Source: an uncultured Candidatus Saccharibacteria bacterium
GTDB lineage: Bacteria; Patescibacteriota; Saccharimonadia; Saccharimonadales; Saccharimonadaceae
Length of the DNA stretch: 40,970 nt
Reading direction: 5' to 3'
Assembly: GCA_937889535.1 (NCBI GenBank)
Contig: CALBZW010000021.1
Coordinates: forward strand, 1 to 40,970
Positions 23,101-31,097 of this stretch are shown piece after piece (the stretch's first letter is position 1; each line of letters starts with the position of its first letter). Below the pieces are notes generated by a model. That model had not been told where the DNA came from. It worked only from the letters and a program-made list of their open reading frames with translations, and searched no databases. Position numbers and translations under genes: made by a program.

Positions 23101-23989
23101 ACCGGAGCCAGAGATTAAGCCTGCGCCGAGCAAGTATCCCGAGAAAGAGCAGCTACTTTGGGAGCGTGATCTCATGGGGCTGTATATTTCGAGTCACCCG
23201 CTAGATCGTTACGAGACGTATTTCGAGGAACAGACGCATGGTTATGACTTAGTGACGGCCGAAAATGATGGTAAGCAATTGGTTATTGGTGGCATTATTA
23301 GTGCGGTACGCACGATTTTGACTAAGAGCGGTACGCGCATGGCGTTCGTCAAACTTGAGAATAAAATCGCTGAGCAAGAAGTCATCATTTTCCCGAACTT
23401 GTATGAGGAGGTTGGAGCGAAGCTCGAGCAAGATAATGTCGTGAAGATTTCTGGGCGTGTGAATGCCAAAGATAAAGACGGTAATGTCACGAACGAGGTG
23501 AAAATTATTGCCGATACAGTCGAGATTGTGCCGGATACGGTACTCGAAACGTACCAGTCGACCGGACAGAAGTTGCCAGTACCGAAGGAAGCCGCTCCGC
23601 GCCCAGCGAGGCGCAGTCGCGCTAGTAATGTTGGCGGCGGTGGCGGTGGATACCGGCGCAGCGGCGGGGTGGTAGCTGCCGGAGGCAACAATGGAGGAGA
23701 TGGCACGCAGGCAAAGGCCGAGGAAGAGGAGCATCGCGTCATCACTCCACCGAAAGACACGCGTGGCGAGAAGTTGTACGTGCTAATTCAGGACGCCGAG
23801 AACGTCGAGGTACTGAGCGAAGTTAGAAGGCTTTGCGAACTTAATCCAGGCGTTCAAGAAATTATCATGGTATTGAAGGATGAGAAAGGGAAACGCCCGC
23901 TCAAGTTGCCGTTCAAGGTTGACGTTAGTGATGAACTGACGAAGCCGTTGGCGGAGTTGCTGGGCGATGGCTGCGTGAAAGTGCAGTAG
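20192..23989 (+). CDS. dnaE: DNA polymerase III alpha subunit
   Basis: DnaE is the replicative polymerase. The 1265-residue protein has an N-terminal PHP domain (HLHNHTHYSLLDG, with H18 and H20), the palm motifs VYGPGRGSAAGS and MPDIDTDIQD (acidic residues D445, D447 and D449), LKMDFLGLSNL, the finger motif FNKSHAACYG, and a C-terminal OB-fold region. Around residues 1140-1170 there is a Gly/Arg-rich linker with a run of six Gly before the last domain, unusual for DnaE. The gene starts 6 nt after TATAAT (20180-20185), indicating a leaderless mRNA. It is divergent from the TelA operon and appears monocistronic. Confidence 0.97.
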   Translation: MTEVTKDSEPLKPSDFVHLHNHTHYSLLDGLTKIPELVDFVKSQGMEGVAVTDHGTMSGLVELYKTCNDAGIKPVLGLEAYVAARGREDRDPAHDKQRFHITLLAMNNEGFENLCRLMTEAEIHGKYYKPRIDHEIMEQYSEGIICLSGCAGSEISEAIRAHDEKKTMELVEWYHKIYGDRFYLEMQDHGHPDSPTHWEIQNDINVKLQEISKQTGIPLVVTCDAHYLHHEDQDAHEVLLCVGTAANLSSTNRMTLKDFELHVIPPTDIIERWGKDFPEAIRNTRRIADRCNVDLQLGRILIPKFPVPDGSSEKEYLDKLVFQGLVYRYGGKTLEEAEQISVPECRKILEEIDKSEARQEEKLKILPRIDYELGVVDKMGYNGYFLIVQDFINWGKSQRIVYGPGRGSAAGSILAYALRITELDPLKYDLLFERFLNPDRISMPDIDTDIQDTRRDEVIQYCTDKYGEGRVGNIVTFGKMMGKMAVRDVARVMEVPYAEADHLAKLVPDPEQGHHVPIGRAIKEVPDLAREYQGNPISHEVLDFAERLEGTIRSHGVHACGVVIAPDDLVKFLPMEVSAKGPLTTQYPGPQIEELGLLKMDFLGLSNLSVINNALRMIRKVYHEDIDMYGLPLDDEKTYELLQRAETTGVFQLESAGMKRYLRDLKANRFEDIIAMVALYRPGPMQFIDSFIRRKHGKEPITYLHPGLENSLKDTYGIMIYQEQFMQISREWCGFTGGQADTLRKAVGKKKVDLMNKVKPEFIQGAIKVGGATEAIAEQFWTELLDFANYCFNKSHAACYGLVAYWTAYLKAHYPDAFMAALMTADMRSTDRLAIEITECKRMGIPVLGPDINESYGDFGIVGTEGKIRFGLSGIKNMGKALVEEFVIPERDKNGPFTSVCDFASRVSSTKFNKKSWEAAIKTGAFDSFGDRSDLLFNLENVQAYGAKRQKDAASGQTDLFGALGDAGAVPEPEIKPAPSKYPEKEQLLWERDLMGLYISSHPLDRYETYFEEQTHGYDLVTAENDGKQLVIGGIISAVRTILTKSGTRMAFVKLENKIAEQEVIIFPNLYEEVGAKLEQDNVVKISGRVNAKDKDGNVTNEVKIIADTVEIVPDTVLETYQSTGQKLPVPKEAAPRPARRSRASNVGGGGGGYRRSGGVVAAGGNNGGDGTQAKAEEEEHRVITPPKDTRGEKLYVLIQDAENVEVLSEVRRLCELNPGVQEIIMVLKDEKGKRPLKLPFKVDVSDELTKPLAELLGDGCVKVQ

Positions 23990-24069
23990 ATGGGTGTGGT
24001 TCTGAGCGAAGAGAATGCTTGCATTTTCTTCCGAAATGACGCCCGGTAGCAAGTTTTGTGTTAAAGTAC

Positions 24070-24098
24070 TTGACTTTTTCGCCAAAGTATGCTACAAT
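24070..24098 (+). promoter_or_regulatory. Promoter and structured leader of the 24219 gene
   Basis: TTGACT and TACAAT are 17 nt apart. The leader holds a perfect 12-bp hairpin (24145-24156 with 24163-24174) inside a weaker outer stem (GCGCCACA with TGTGGTGC), then an AAGGAGGGG site. The arrangement looks like a regulatory leader; no known riboswitch is recognised. Confidence 0.7.
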
Positions 24099-24218
24099 GA
24101 AAGCATAAGACGAAACTATATGTTTGCGCCACAGTTTTTTCATGTGCTTAAGGCGTAAACGGACGCCTTAAGCATTTTACGAATTTGTGGTGCTAGATTC
24201 TAGAAAAGGAGGGGTTTT

Positions 24219-24806
24219 ATGTTTAAGGAATACGGGGTTACCGTTGATCTTGATAATGACACGTGCCCATTTGTCATCACTAATATCCCAGTATGTTTAA
24301 GATATTATGATGACCGACTGACGGAAGATGAAATTAAGGGCAAACCTTTACGTATCTTAAAGGCCGATCAGGAATTTTGGGATAATTTAGGGTCTGGATG
24401 GCTGGATGCACAAATTAGCCCGGAAATCATTAAAGCATTGCGAGGAGAAGAAAGCAACTGGAAGCTTGTGCGTTGCATCTTCCGCAAAAAAGTAGCGCAG
24501 TTATGGCTAGTTAATCCTAAAACATATCGTCGGGATGGCTATATTTTAGCTGAAGACTATGCCGATGAACTCAATACGGGCCGTACAATTGCTTATATAG
24601 AGCCAAAATACGGCACTGCTAATTGGAGTGTCGGGGTTACGCGCAAGACAAAAGTCTATCGTTCATACGATATTCGACTCACCAGTAGCCGTCTCGTTTT
24701 TTCCGAGCAGGATAATAAAGGTTACTATCGCTGTAGTGAATTAGATTTCAATGACAATAATACTGACGGACGCTACCTCATGAAGGTCAAAGAAAATTAT
24801 TTTTAG
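24219..24806 (+). CDS. Orphan cytoplasmic protein
   Basis: This 195-residue protein has no signal peptide or membrane segment. It is rich in aromatic and charged residues and in beta-strand-like segments (WKLVRCIFRKKVAQLWLVNPKTY, SYDIRLTSSRLVFSEQ). I do not recognise a family. The start follows a strong GGAGGGG site. It is a single-gene unit with a structured leader and a bidirectional terminator shared with enolase. Confidence 0.7.
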   Translation: MFKEYGVTVDLDNDTCPFVITNIPVCLRYYDDRLTEDEIKGKPLRILKADQEFWDNLGSGWLDAQISPEIIKALRGEESNWKLVRCIFRKKVAQLWLVNPKTYRRDGYILAEDYADELNTGRTIAYIEPKYGTANWSVGVTRKTKVYRSYDIRLTSSRLVFSEQDNKGYYRCSELDFNDNNTDGRYLMKVKENYF

Positions 24807-24812
24807 CACCAC

Positions 24813-24847
24813 AAAAATCCCGCTCGCCTACGCGAACGGGATTTTTT
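24813..24847. terminator. Bidirectional terminator between the orphan and eno
   Basis: AAAAATCCCG / CGGGATTTTTT arms with an inner TCGC/GCGA pair form a long stem, with A and T runs on both sides. Confidence 0.88.
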
Positions 24848-24860
24848 ACGCGTGCTTTCT

Positions 24861-26147
24861 TTACGCCATCAACTTTGCATTAAACTTCAGTTCTGGCTCT
24901 GCCTCAGCGATGCGCATTAGCTCATTGTATTTCGCAATCCGCTCTGACCGCGACATCGAACCGGTCTTAATCTGACCCGTGCCTAGACCAACCGCAAGAT
25001 GCGCGATACTCGTATCCTCAGTCTCGCCTGACCGGTGCGACATGACCGTGCGATAACCCGCCTTCTTCGCCATCATTACCGCTGCAATTGTCTCACTTAC
25101 GCTGCCGATTTGGTTCGGCTTAATCAAGATCGCATTCGCCGCCTTCTCCTTGATACCGCGCTCCAGCAACTTCACATTCGTCACGAACAGATCATCACCG
25201 ACGAGTTGAATCTTATCGCCTAGCGTCTCGGTCAACACTTTCCAGCCTTCCCAGTCATTTTCATCTAGACCGTCCTCGATCGACACGACCGGATAATTCT
25301 CGATAATCCACTTGTACCAATCGACCATGTCCGCCGAGGTCTTCCAGCTACCATCGGTCTTTAGCTCATAATGATCTTTGTTCCAGAACTCACTTGCCGC
25401 GACGTCCATCGCCATCGCGATATCTTGTCCCGACTTGTATCCCGCCGCCTCAATCGCCTCCGTGATACACTCTAGCGGCTCATTATTACCTTCGCGTACT
25501 TTCGGACCATAGCCGCCTTCATCACCAACCGTGACTGGATAGTCGCGCTCTTTCAGAACTTTCTTCAAGGCATGGAATACCTCAGCGCCCATCCGCACTG
25601 CCTCTTCCATCGTCCCGGCACCTTTCGGAATAATCATATACTCCTGGAAATCTGTCGCCCAATCCGCATGCGCACCACCATTCATGACGTTCATCATCGG
25701 CATCGGCAAGCACATTTCACCAGTCGTGCCGGCGAGTGCCGCGATATAACGATAGAATGGCAAACCTTGCGCCTTGGCTGCCGCCTTTGCTACTGCGAGC
25801 GAAACCGCCAAGATCGCATTCGCACCCAATTTTTCCTTGTTGTCAGTCCCATCAAGCTCCAGCATGAGCTGATCGACGCGCTCCTGATCGGCGGAATTGC
25901 CAACCAGTAAATCATGAATCTCGTGATTCACATTCCAGACCGCTTTCGAGACACCTTTGCCGCCATAGCGACTCGCATCGCCATCGCGCAACTCCAATGC
26001 TTCGCCAGCGCCAGTCGATGCGCCTGAAGGCACGATCGCACGTCCTACAGAACCATTTGACAAAAATACATCCGCCTCCACGGTCGGATTACCTCGGCTA
26101 TCGAGTACCTGCCGAGCTTTGATCTCTTTAATCGTAAAACTATTCAT
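24861..26147 (-). CDS. eno: Enolase
   Basis: Enolase converts 2-phosphoglycerate to phosphoenolpyruvate in glycolysis. The 429-residue protein begins MNSFTIKEIKARQVLDSRG at the ATG at 26147. A GTG two codons upstream is less likely, because a TATAAT (26154-26159) lies exactly 6 nt before this ATG and implies a leaderless mRNA. The family signatures are complete: PSGASTGAGEALELRDGD, the metal ligands in AMDVAASEF, SIEDGLDENDW and LVGDDLFVT, LIKPNQIGSVSET, and SHRSGETEDTSIA. Ile-Lys-Pro replaces the more common Leu-Lys-Val before NQIG. The length is normal. Confidence 0.97.
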   Translation of the reverse strand: MNSFTIKEIKARQVLDSRGNPTVEADVFLSNGSVGRAIVPSGASTGAGEALELRDGDASRYGGKGVSKAVWNVNHEIHDLLVGNSADQERVDQLMLELDGTDNKEKLGANAILAVSLAVAKAAAKAQGLPFYRYIAALAGTTGEMCLPMPMMNVMNGGAHADWATDFQEYMIIPKGAGTMEEAVRMGAEVFHALKKVLKERDYPVTVGDEGGYGPKVREGNNEPLECITEAIEAAGYKSGQDIAMAMDVAASEFWNKDHYELKTDGSWKTSADMVDWYKWIIENYPVVSIEDGLDENDWEGWKVLTETLGDKIQLVGDDLFVTNVKLLERGIKEKAANAILIKPNQIGSVSETIAAVMMAKKAGYRTVMSHRSGETEDTSIAHLAVGLGTGQIKTGSMSRSERIAKYNELMRIAEAEPELKFNAKLMA

Positions 26148-26242
26148 AATCACATTATAGCACGCCGTCTGACCCGCGCAAAGTGGTTGTATTTTTGCGG
26201 GCTAATATGTTACAATAAGGTAAAGCTTAAGCAAGGAGAGCC

Positions 26243-27694
26243 ATGGATCAGGATCCAATCACGGCGGGTGGCGCAGAGAATCTAGACAATAGTATGTCGC
26301 AGTCTGAGCCAGGCCAAAACATAGAAACTAATGCAACGATTACAGAACAGCCCATGATGCCGACGGCCGAGGAGGGTGCTGCCCCGAATGTCGAAACCGT
26401 AGCGCAGCCGCAGGTCTCGCGTCCAGTCGATAGTCATCATATTGAGCATGATTTACGTCTTCCCGGAGACAAAGCAAAACGTCGCACTCAGATGATCATT
26501 GCAGCAATTATCGGTGTACTCGTCTTGGTTCTTGGTGGGCTCGCGATCTGGTTCTTTGCCTTCTATAACAATCCCGAAAAGGTCATGCTTGACGGCGTAA
26601 ATAATATCTTCCGCGCGCCGAATATCTCTCTGAATGGCGGTGGGTCGATGACCTTGCGCGAAGGTAATGATGACGACACGGTCCAGATGGTAATCCTAAA
26701 TCTTACCTCTTCTAGCTCAAAGTTACCAAATGCGACCGACGTTTCGCTATTGATTACATTGGCCAATGAACAAAGTATTAATCTCCAACTCGGCACGGTC
26801 CAAATGACAGACGGCGCGATTTATCTCAAGGTTAGCGGTATCATGGATAGCGTGCGCAGCATGGGACTTGAAGCCGATGCCGAGGGTGAAATGGAAGAAT
26901 TATTCTCTGCCCTTGAGACGATTGATGGCGAATGGTGGCGGATTTCGGTGCGCAATGTGCTTGAAGACATGAGCGGCAGCCGCGAGGTCGCCGACTTGTA
27001 CGGCAGTTTGTATGATTGTGTACTTGAGGCTGGTACGCGTGACAATTCTAAAACCCTGGTTGAGTTATATAAGCAAAACAAGTTTGTAAAAGTAACGCCG
27101 GTTAAAAAGATTGCCTCGGGCGACGGTTACACCGATTATACGGCGCAGGCCTGGCACAATTTATATGAGATTACGATTGACAAGAATGCGTTAGCGGAGT
27201 TTATCAACGCGATTCCAGATACTGCTATGGCCGAAGAAATGTACACTTGTTATAACAACGCTATGACTCAGTACAACCCTGGCGCCGACGGGATTAGTGC
27301 ATCGGACTTCGACGAAATCTCCGCCAGCGACATCGACATTCCGGAAGAACTACACCTGTACGCTGAGGTATCACAATTTGGCCATAAGATTCGTAGCATC
27401 TGGGCTTATGCTGACAGCGATGAATGGCAAAACAGCTTTGCTGTGACGCTAGGCTATCAGGAAGCGACCGTGAGTGCCCCGAGCGAATATCGTGACATTA
27501 CGGAATTATTTGAGATCTTGCCGATTGAAGATGCGTGGGGAAGAGTCACGATTGATGACGGAGGCAGCGACATCGAGATTGACAACATAGACTGTTATGG
27601 CGATGATTGTGAATATGTCTATGACCCCGACTATGAATATGATTTCGATAATGATGAATGGATTTTTACAGATAACGAAATAGAGGAAATATAA
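26243..27694 (+). CDS. Single-pass membrane protein with large acidic extracellular domain
   Basis: The 483-residue protein starts after AAGGAGAG. Residues 1-75 are acidic and Pro/Gln-rich, residues 82-108 form one transmembrane helix, and residues 115-440 form an exported domain of unknown fold with regularly spaced aromatic residues. The tail (about 450-483) is extremely acidic and Tyr-rich (CYGDDCEYVYDPDYEYDFDN). I do not recognise the family. Its stop overlaps the start of the FtsA/PilM-like gene by 1 nt, so the two are co-translated and likely work together at the membrane. Confidence 0.75.
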   Translation: MDQDPITAGGAENLDNSMSQSEPGQNIETNATITEQPMMPTAEEGAAPNVETVAQPQVSRPVDSHHIEHDLRLPGDKAKRRTQMIIAAIIGVLVLVLGGLAIWFFAFYNNPEKVMLDGVNNIFRAPNISLNGGGSMTLREGNDDDTVQMVILNLTSSSSKLPNATDVSLLITLANEQSINLQLGTVQMTDGAIYLKVSGIMDSVRSMGLEADAEGEMEELFSALETIDGEWWRISVRNVLEDMSGSREVADLYGSLYDCVLEAGTRDNSKTLVELYKQNKFVKVTPVKKIASGDGYTDYTAQAWHNLYEITIDKNALAEFINAIPDTAMAEEMYTCYNNAMTQYNPGADGISASDFDEISASDIDIPEELHLYAEVSQFGHKIRSIWAYADSDEWQNSFAVTLGYQEATVSAPSEYRDITELFEILPIEDAWGRVTIDDGGSDIEIDNIDCYGDDCEYVYDPDYEYDFDNDEWIFTDNEIEEI

Positions 27695-29088
27695 TGGGAG
27701 TTCTAAAGAATGTCAAAAAGGCCGCGGCTGGCAAAATGGCCAAGATGGCGCAGGGAATGGCGGGAGACAAAGAATCTACCGCTCCTAAGAACGAAAAACT
27801 TGACCAGCTAAACGAAATCTACCAAGAGCAGGAAGAACAGCTCGGTAGTCCGGTCAAAGACGACGACACGATTCTCGCTCTCGACATTGGTACGGAATAT
27901 GTAAAGGCGGTGATTGCAAGGCAGGACAAGAAGGGCGGTCTTGACGTAATCGGTATTGGTCGCGCTCATCAAGCTGCTAGCAATATGTATGCCGGCGCGA
28001 TTGCCGACATTCCAGCAGTGGTTGGAGTCTGCGAGCGTGCGCTTAGCCAAGCCGAAAAAATGTCGGGCACGACCAGCAAGCTGACCGTCGTCGGGATTGC
28101 CGGTGAGCTTATCAAGGGCAATACGAGCACGGTGCGGTATCGCCGCAAGAATGGCAATAAACCGCTGTCCGAGCAAGAAATGTCACTGATTATTAAACGC
28201 GTCCAGGATCGGGCTGGTGAAATCGCGCGTAAAGAAATTGCCGACGAGACGAACAATCCGAATGTCGAAGTGCGATTGATTAACTCTGCGATTGTTAGCA
28301 TTGCGATTGACGGCTATAAGATTAGCAATCCGATTGGGTTCAAGGGAACTGACGTCGTGATTCAGTTCTATACGGCTTTTGCGCCGCTGGTACACATTTC
28401 TGCGATTGAGAAGGTCTGTGCGGAGCTAAGTCTGGACCTGCTAGCAGTTGCCGTTGAGCCGTTTGCGGTTTGTCGCGCCTGCCTTGGTGACGATATAGAT
28501 AGCGGATTTTCTGGTATTGTCATGGATATCGGTGGTGGCACGACTGACATCGCCGTCGTCGATGATGGTGGCGTTGAGGGAACGAAAATGTTTGGCATTG
28601 GTGGTCGTAGCTTTACGCATCAGATTGCCGAGACCTTAGGAGTTGACTTCGACACGGCAGAGAAATACAAGCTCAGTATCAAGAATCCGGCCAAGGTCCC
28701 GGCTGACGTACGTGATAAGATGCTCATGGCGGTGCGGCGCAATCTCGCCGTTTGGCTCTCTGGCGTCGAAATTACCCTCGATGAGTTTAATTTGAACGAC
28801 ATGCTGCCGAACAAAATCCTGCTCTGTGGGGGCGGCGCGGGTTTAAACGAACTCCAAGAGGTTTTGGCAACCACTGACTGGTTCAAAGAACTACCATTCG
28901 CGCGCCGCCCCGTCGTCCATCTCGTCGAAAACGCCGACATTCCTGGTATCCACAACCAGACGAGCGCCACGCTTGACTATAGTTACGTTACGGCGCTTGG
29001 TCTACTGCGCGTGGCGCTCGACACCCTTGCCGGCACGCCCGAAGATGATGGTATTCGATCGAAGCTGGCTCGGCTGCTGCAGAACTAG
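27694..29088 (+). CDS. FtsA/PilM-type actin-fold ATPase
   Basis: The 464-residue protein has the actin-like nucleotide motifs: phosphate-1 ILALDIGTEYVKAVI (near residues 61-75), phosphate-2 GIVMDIGGGTTDIAVV, and the adenosine motif ILLCGGGAGLNEL. An SHS2-like region lies between the first two, as in FtsA and PilM. The C-terminal IRSKLARLLQN is amphipathic, like the FtsA membrane-targeting helix. The N-terminal 55 residues, with a basic amphipathic start (GVLKNVKKAAAGKMAKMAQ), are extra. FtsA tethers FtsZ to the membrane; PilM is a pilus assembly ATPase. The lone pairing with a membrane partner and the absence of other pil genes favour FtsA, but do not settle it. Confidence 0.8.
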   Translation: MGVLKNVKKAAAGKMAKMAQGMAGDKESTAPKNEKLDQLNEIYQEQEEQLGSPVKDDDTILALDIGTEYVKAVIARQDKKGGLDVIGIGRAHQAASNMYAGAIADIPAVVGVCERALSQAEKMSGTTSKLTVVGIAGELIKGNTSTVRYRRKNGNKPLSEQEMSLIIKRVQDRAGEIARKEIADETNNPNVEVRLINSAIVSIAIDGYKISNPIGFKGTDVVIQFYTAFAPLVHISAIEKVCAELSLDLLAVAVEPFAVCRACLGDDIDSGFSGIVMDIGGGTTDIAVVDDGGVEGTKMFGIGGRSFTHQIAETLGVDFDTAEKYKLSIKNPAKVPADVRDKMLMAVRRNLAVWLSGVEITLDEFNLNDMLPNKILLCGGGAGLNELQEVLATTDWFKELPFARRPVVHLVENADIPGIHNQTSATLDYSYVTALGLLRVALDTLAGTPEDDGIRSKLARLLQN

Positions 29089-29105
29089 ACTTAAGCGCTA
29101 ACCTA

Positions 29106-29134
29106 TTGACTTTTTGCGCTACCTGTGATACAAT
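29106..29134 (+). promoter_or_regulatory. Promoter and hairpin leader of the 29225 gene
   Basis: TTGACT and TACAAT are 17 nt apart. The leader (29146-29198) forms a long hairpin from GCATTG and TGGAAAT with ATTTCCA and GCAATGC, just before an AAGGAGG site. Confidence 0.7.
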
Positions 29135-29224
29135 AGAAAGATAGGGCATTGCCAGCACCTTGGAAATCTGTACCAGTAATTTCCAGCTTGCGCAATGCTA
29201 CTTCTCGGGAAGGAGGTTTTTGTC

Positions 29225-29716
29225 ATGGAAGTCAAAAACCCAATGAAGAATCACATTGTATTTACGGAACAAGTTGAAACGCTGTTGTTTCTCTTCACTG
29301 GCCTTTTAGCTTTAGGTTATTGGCGCGCCAGTGCTGTCAGTTACGGCTGGCTGTTTGTCCTGCGACCCGGCTGGTGGGTACGCTACCTGATCTCGCTGCT
29401 TGGCGTTATCCCGCTGATTTTGCTTGATGGAGCGTGGACGAACTTGCGCGCCAAGATGCGCCCCTATAACCATGACTATGGTCGCTACGGCGCGCCACTG
29501 ATTTCGGAGGGTCCACATGACTTGCAGACGTCCAGAGGGCGCTCTGCTTTCTTTCAGAACCTCGGCGTCGCGGCCTTTAGTCTCTGGGCTATTCTCTTGG
29601 CGCCACTCTCAGATCATATAGCAGTCGCCTGCTATTGCGTACTCCTGTGCATCGGCATACTTACGGCAATCTTCGCCGGTATTATGGCACTCAAAGAATA
29701 CTTTACTATTCATTGA
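29225..29716 (+). CDS. Small four-helix membrane orphan
   Basis: The 163-residue protein starts MEVKNPMKNH after a GGAAGGAGG site; an upstream frame extension to 29195 lacks one. Hydrophobic segments lie near residues 20-40, 50-70, 110-130 and 135-158, separated by a polar loop (LRAKMRPYNHDYGRYGAPL). No family is recognised. It is a single-gene unit with a structured leader and a strong terminator. Confidence 0.72.
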   Translation: MEVKNPMKNHIVFTEQVETLLFLFTGLLALGYWRASAVSYGWLFVLRPGWWVRYLISLLGVIPLILLDGAWTNLRAKMRPYNHDYGRYGAPLISEGPHDLQTSRGRSAFFQNLGVAAFSLWAILLAPLSDHIAVACYCVLLCIGILTAIFAGIMALKEYFTIH

Positions 29717-29730
29717 AGCTTACAAGCGGT

Positions 29731-29770
29731 TTTTCTGGTACCAGAAAAGGGACACTCAGTGTCTCTTTTT
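29731..29770 (+). terminator. Terminator after the membrane orphan, double hairpin
   Basis: A perfect palindrome TTTTCTGGTACCAGAAAA is followed by GGGACAC / GTGTCTC and TTTTT. Confidence 0.85.
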
Positions 29771-29772
29771 CG

Positions 29773-30489
29773 CTATACAGCCTTTACTTTCGTATACCCA
29801 CCTTCTTCTAACCCATCTAGCCGATACGCTCCGAACTGCACACGCTTCAGTCCCACGACCGTATATCCTAACGCGCCAAACGTTCGTCGAATCTGCCGAT
29901 TCCGCCCCTCATGCATCGTCACTTGCCACTTTTTTCGCGTCTCGTCCAGCTTCGCTAGTCCCAGCTTCGACACACCGTCTCCGATTTCAATCCCAAAATC
30001 TGCAATTTCTTGCTGATGTAGCGGCTCCAGCGCTCGGTCTAGCTCCACTTCATAAATCTTCGTTTTTGTAAACCGGGGATGGGTCATCCGGAATGCAAAA
30101 TCACCATCATTCGTCAGCAATATCAACCCTGACGAATCCTTATCTAATCTACCTACGGTCTTCAGCTTACGATACTCCCTCGGCAATAAATCATAAACCG
30201 TTGGCTCGCCACCCTGACTTCTTCGCGAACAAACTACTCCCCGTGGCTTATTTAGCGCTACGTATAGATAAGCCGCCTCAAACGGCACCATCTTACCATT
30301 ATAGCACACATTTGGATTTTTGTCAATCCCAGAGCCCCCGTCATCCGTCCCGACCTCAATCCTCGCCCCCAGCTCCGCCGTAGCACCATCTACCGTCACT
30401 TTTCCGGCTGCGATTGCATCATCCGCCTCGCGTCGCGAAATCCCCAGCCTTTCGGCTAAGAACTTATTTAGCCTGACTATTTCAGCCAT
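29773..30489 (-). CDS. Pseudouridine synthase, RluB/RsuA family
   Basis: This enzyme converts specific uridines in rRNA to pseudouridine. The 238-residue protein has an N-terminal S4 RNA-binding domain (RLNKFLAERLGISRREADDAIAAGKVTVDG), then the catalytic domain with VALNKPRG, the active-site motif GRLDKDSSG and the late segment HEGRNRQIRRTF. It is the last gene of a three-gene minus-strand operon after the response regulator. A consensus promoter lies inside the gene in the S4-to-catalytic linker, 6 nt before the in-frame ATG of codon 67, which could give a 172-residue form without the S4 domain. Whether it acts on 16S or 23S rRNA is not clear from sequence. Confidence 0.92.
   Translation of the reverse strand: MAEIVRLNKFLAERLGISRREADDAIAAGKVTVDGATAELGARIEVGTDDGGSGIDKNPNVCYNGKMVPFEAAYLYVALNKPRGVVCSRRSQGGEPTVYDLLPREYRKLKTVGRLDKDSSGLILLTNDGDFAFRMTHPRFTKTKIYEVELDRALEPLHQQEIADFGIEIGDGVSKLGLAKLDETRKKWQVTMHEGRNRQIRRTFGALGYTVVGLKRVQFGAYRLDGLEEGGYTKVKAV
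30298..30326 (-). promoter_or_regulatory. Consensus promoter inside the pseudouridine synthase gene
   Basis: On the minus strand TTGACA and TATAAT are 17 nt apart with TGTGC before the -10 box. The in-frame ATG (30289-30291) lies 6 nt after the -10 box, the same geometry as the leaderless genes. Confidence 0.6.
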
Positions 30490-30497
30490 GCCCCTGC

Positions 30498-31097
30498 CTA
30501 CTGCGCTCCGCCTAGTCCTGCCGTCAAATCATTCGCCCCCACCGTGTCGGTAGTACTGCTCGTCGTATCCATACTCCCCAATGGTGCTTCTGGCTCAGCA
30601 ACACCCGGCGTAGCACTCACGACTGGTACCTCTTGCGCTGCATCTACAATCGGCACGACTGGTGCAGCCTCTGTCGGCGCCGCTACCGAACCCTGACCAC
30701 CAGCAGTCGTCATATCGCTAGCTCCATCTCTATCACCCAGCACATCATGTACTGCATTCACTACGTCCTCGATTCCTACTTGCGACTTCACCAGATACCG
30801 ATCCGCCCCCAAACTCTCGCCGCGTTCACGCTGGTCCTCACTTGATAATGCCGTCATCATAATCACCTTGATATTTTGCGTCTCCGGTGTCGAACGTAAA
30901 ATATCCAGCATATCGAACCCCGAAATCTTCGGCATCATCACATCAGAAATAATCAAATCTGGGCGTTCCTTGACGGCGACCGCCAAGGCCTCCTCGCCAT
31001 CCCCCGCCGAAACAATTGCGTACCCCTCAGCGGTCAAACGGATACTGTAAATCTCGCGAAGACTGTTATCGTCCTCGACCAGCATAATCTTGGTCAT
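30498..31097 (-). CDS. Response regulator, receiver domain with disordered tail
   Basis: The 199-residue protein has one receiver domain (residues 1-120): acidic pocket E8-D9-D10, phospho-acceptor D52 in SDVMMP, T82 in MMTAL and K104. There is no DNA-binding output domain. The last 75 residues are Ala/Pro/Val/Thr-rich and end in GANDLTAGLGGAQ. It overlaps the histidine kinase stop by 4 nt, so the pair is a cognate two-component system. Output must pass through protein contacts or another regulator. Confidence 0.9.
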   Translation of the reverse strand: MTKIMLVEDDNSLREIYSIRLTAEGYAIVSAGDGEEALAVAVKERPDLIISDVMMPKISGFDMLDILRSTPETQNIKVIMMTALSSEDQRERGESLGADRYLVKSQVGIEDVVNAVHDVLGDRDGASDMTTAGGQGSVAAPTEAAPVVPIVDAAQEVPVVSATPGVAEPEAPLGSMDTTSSTTDTVGANDLTAGLGGAQ

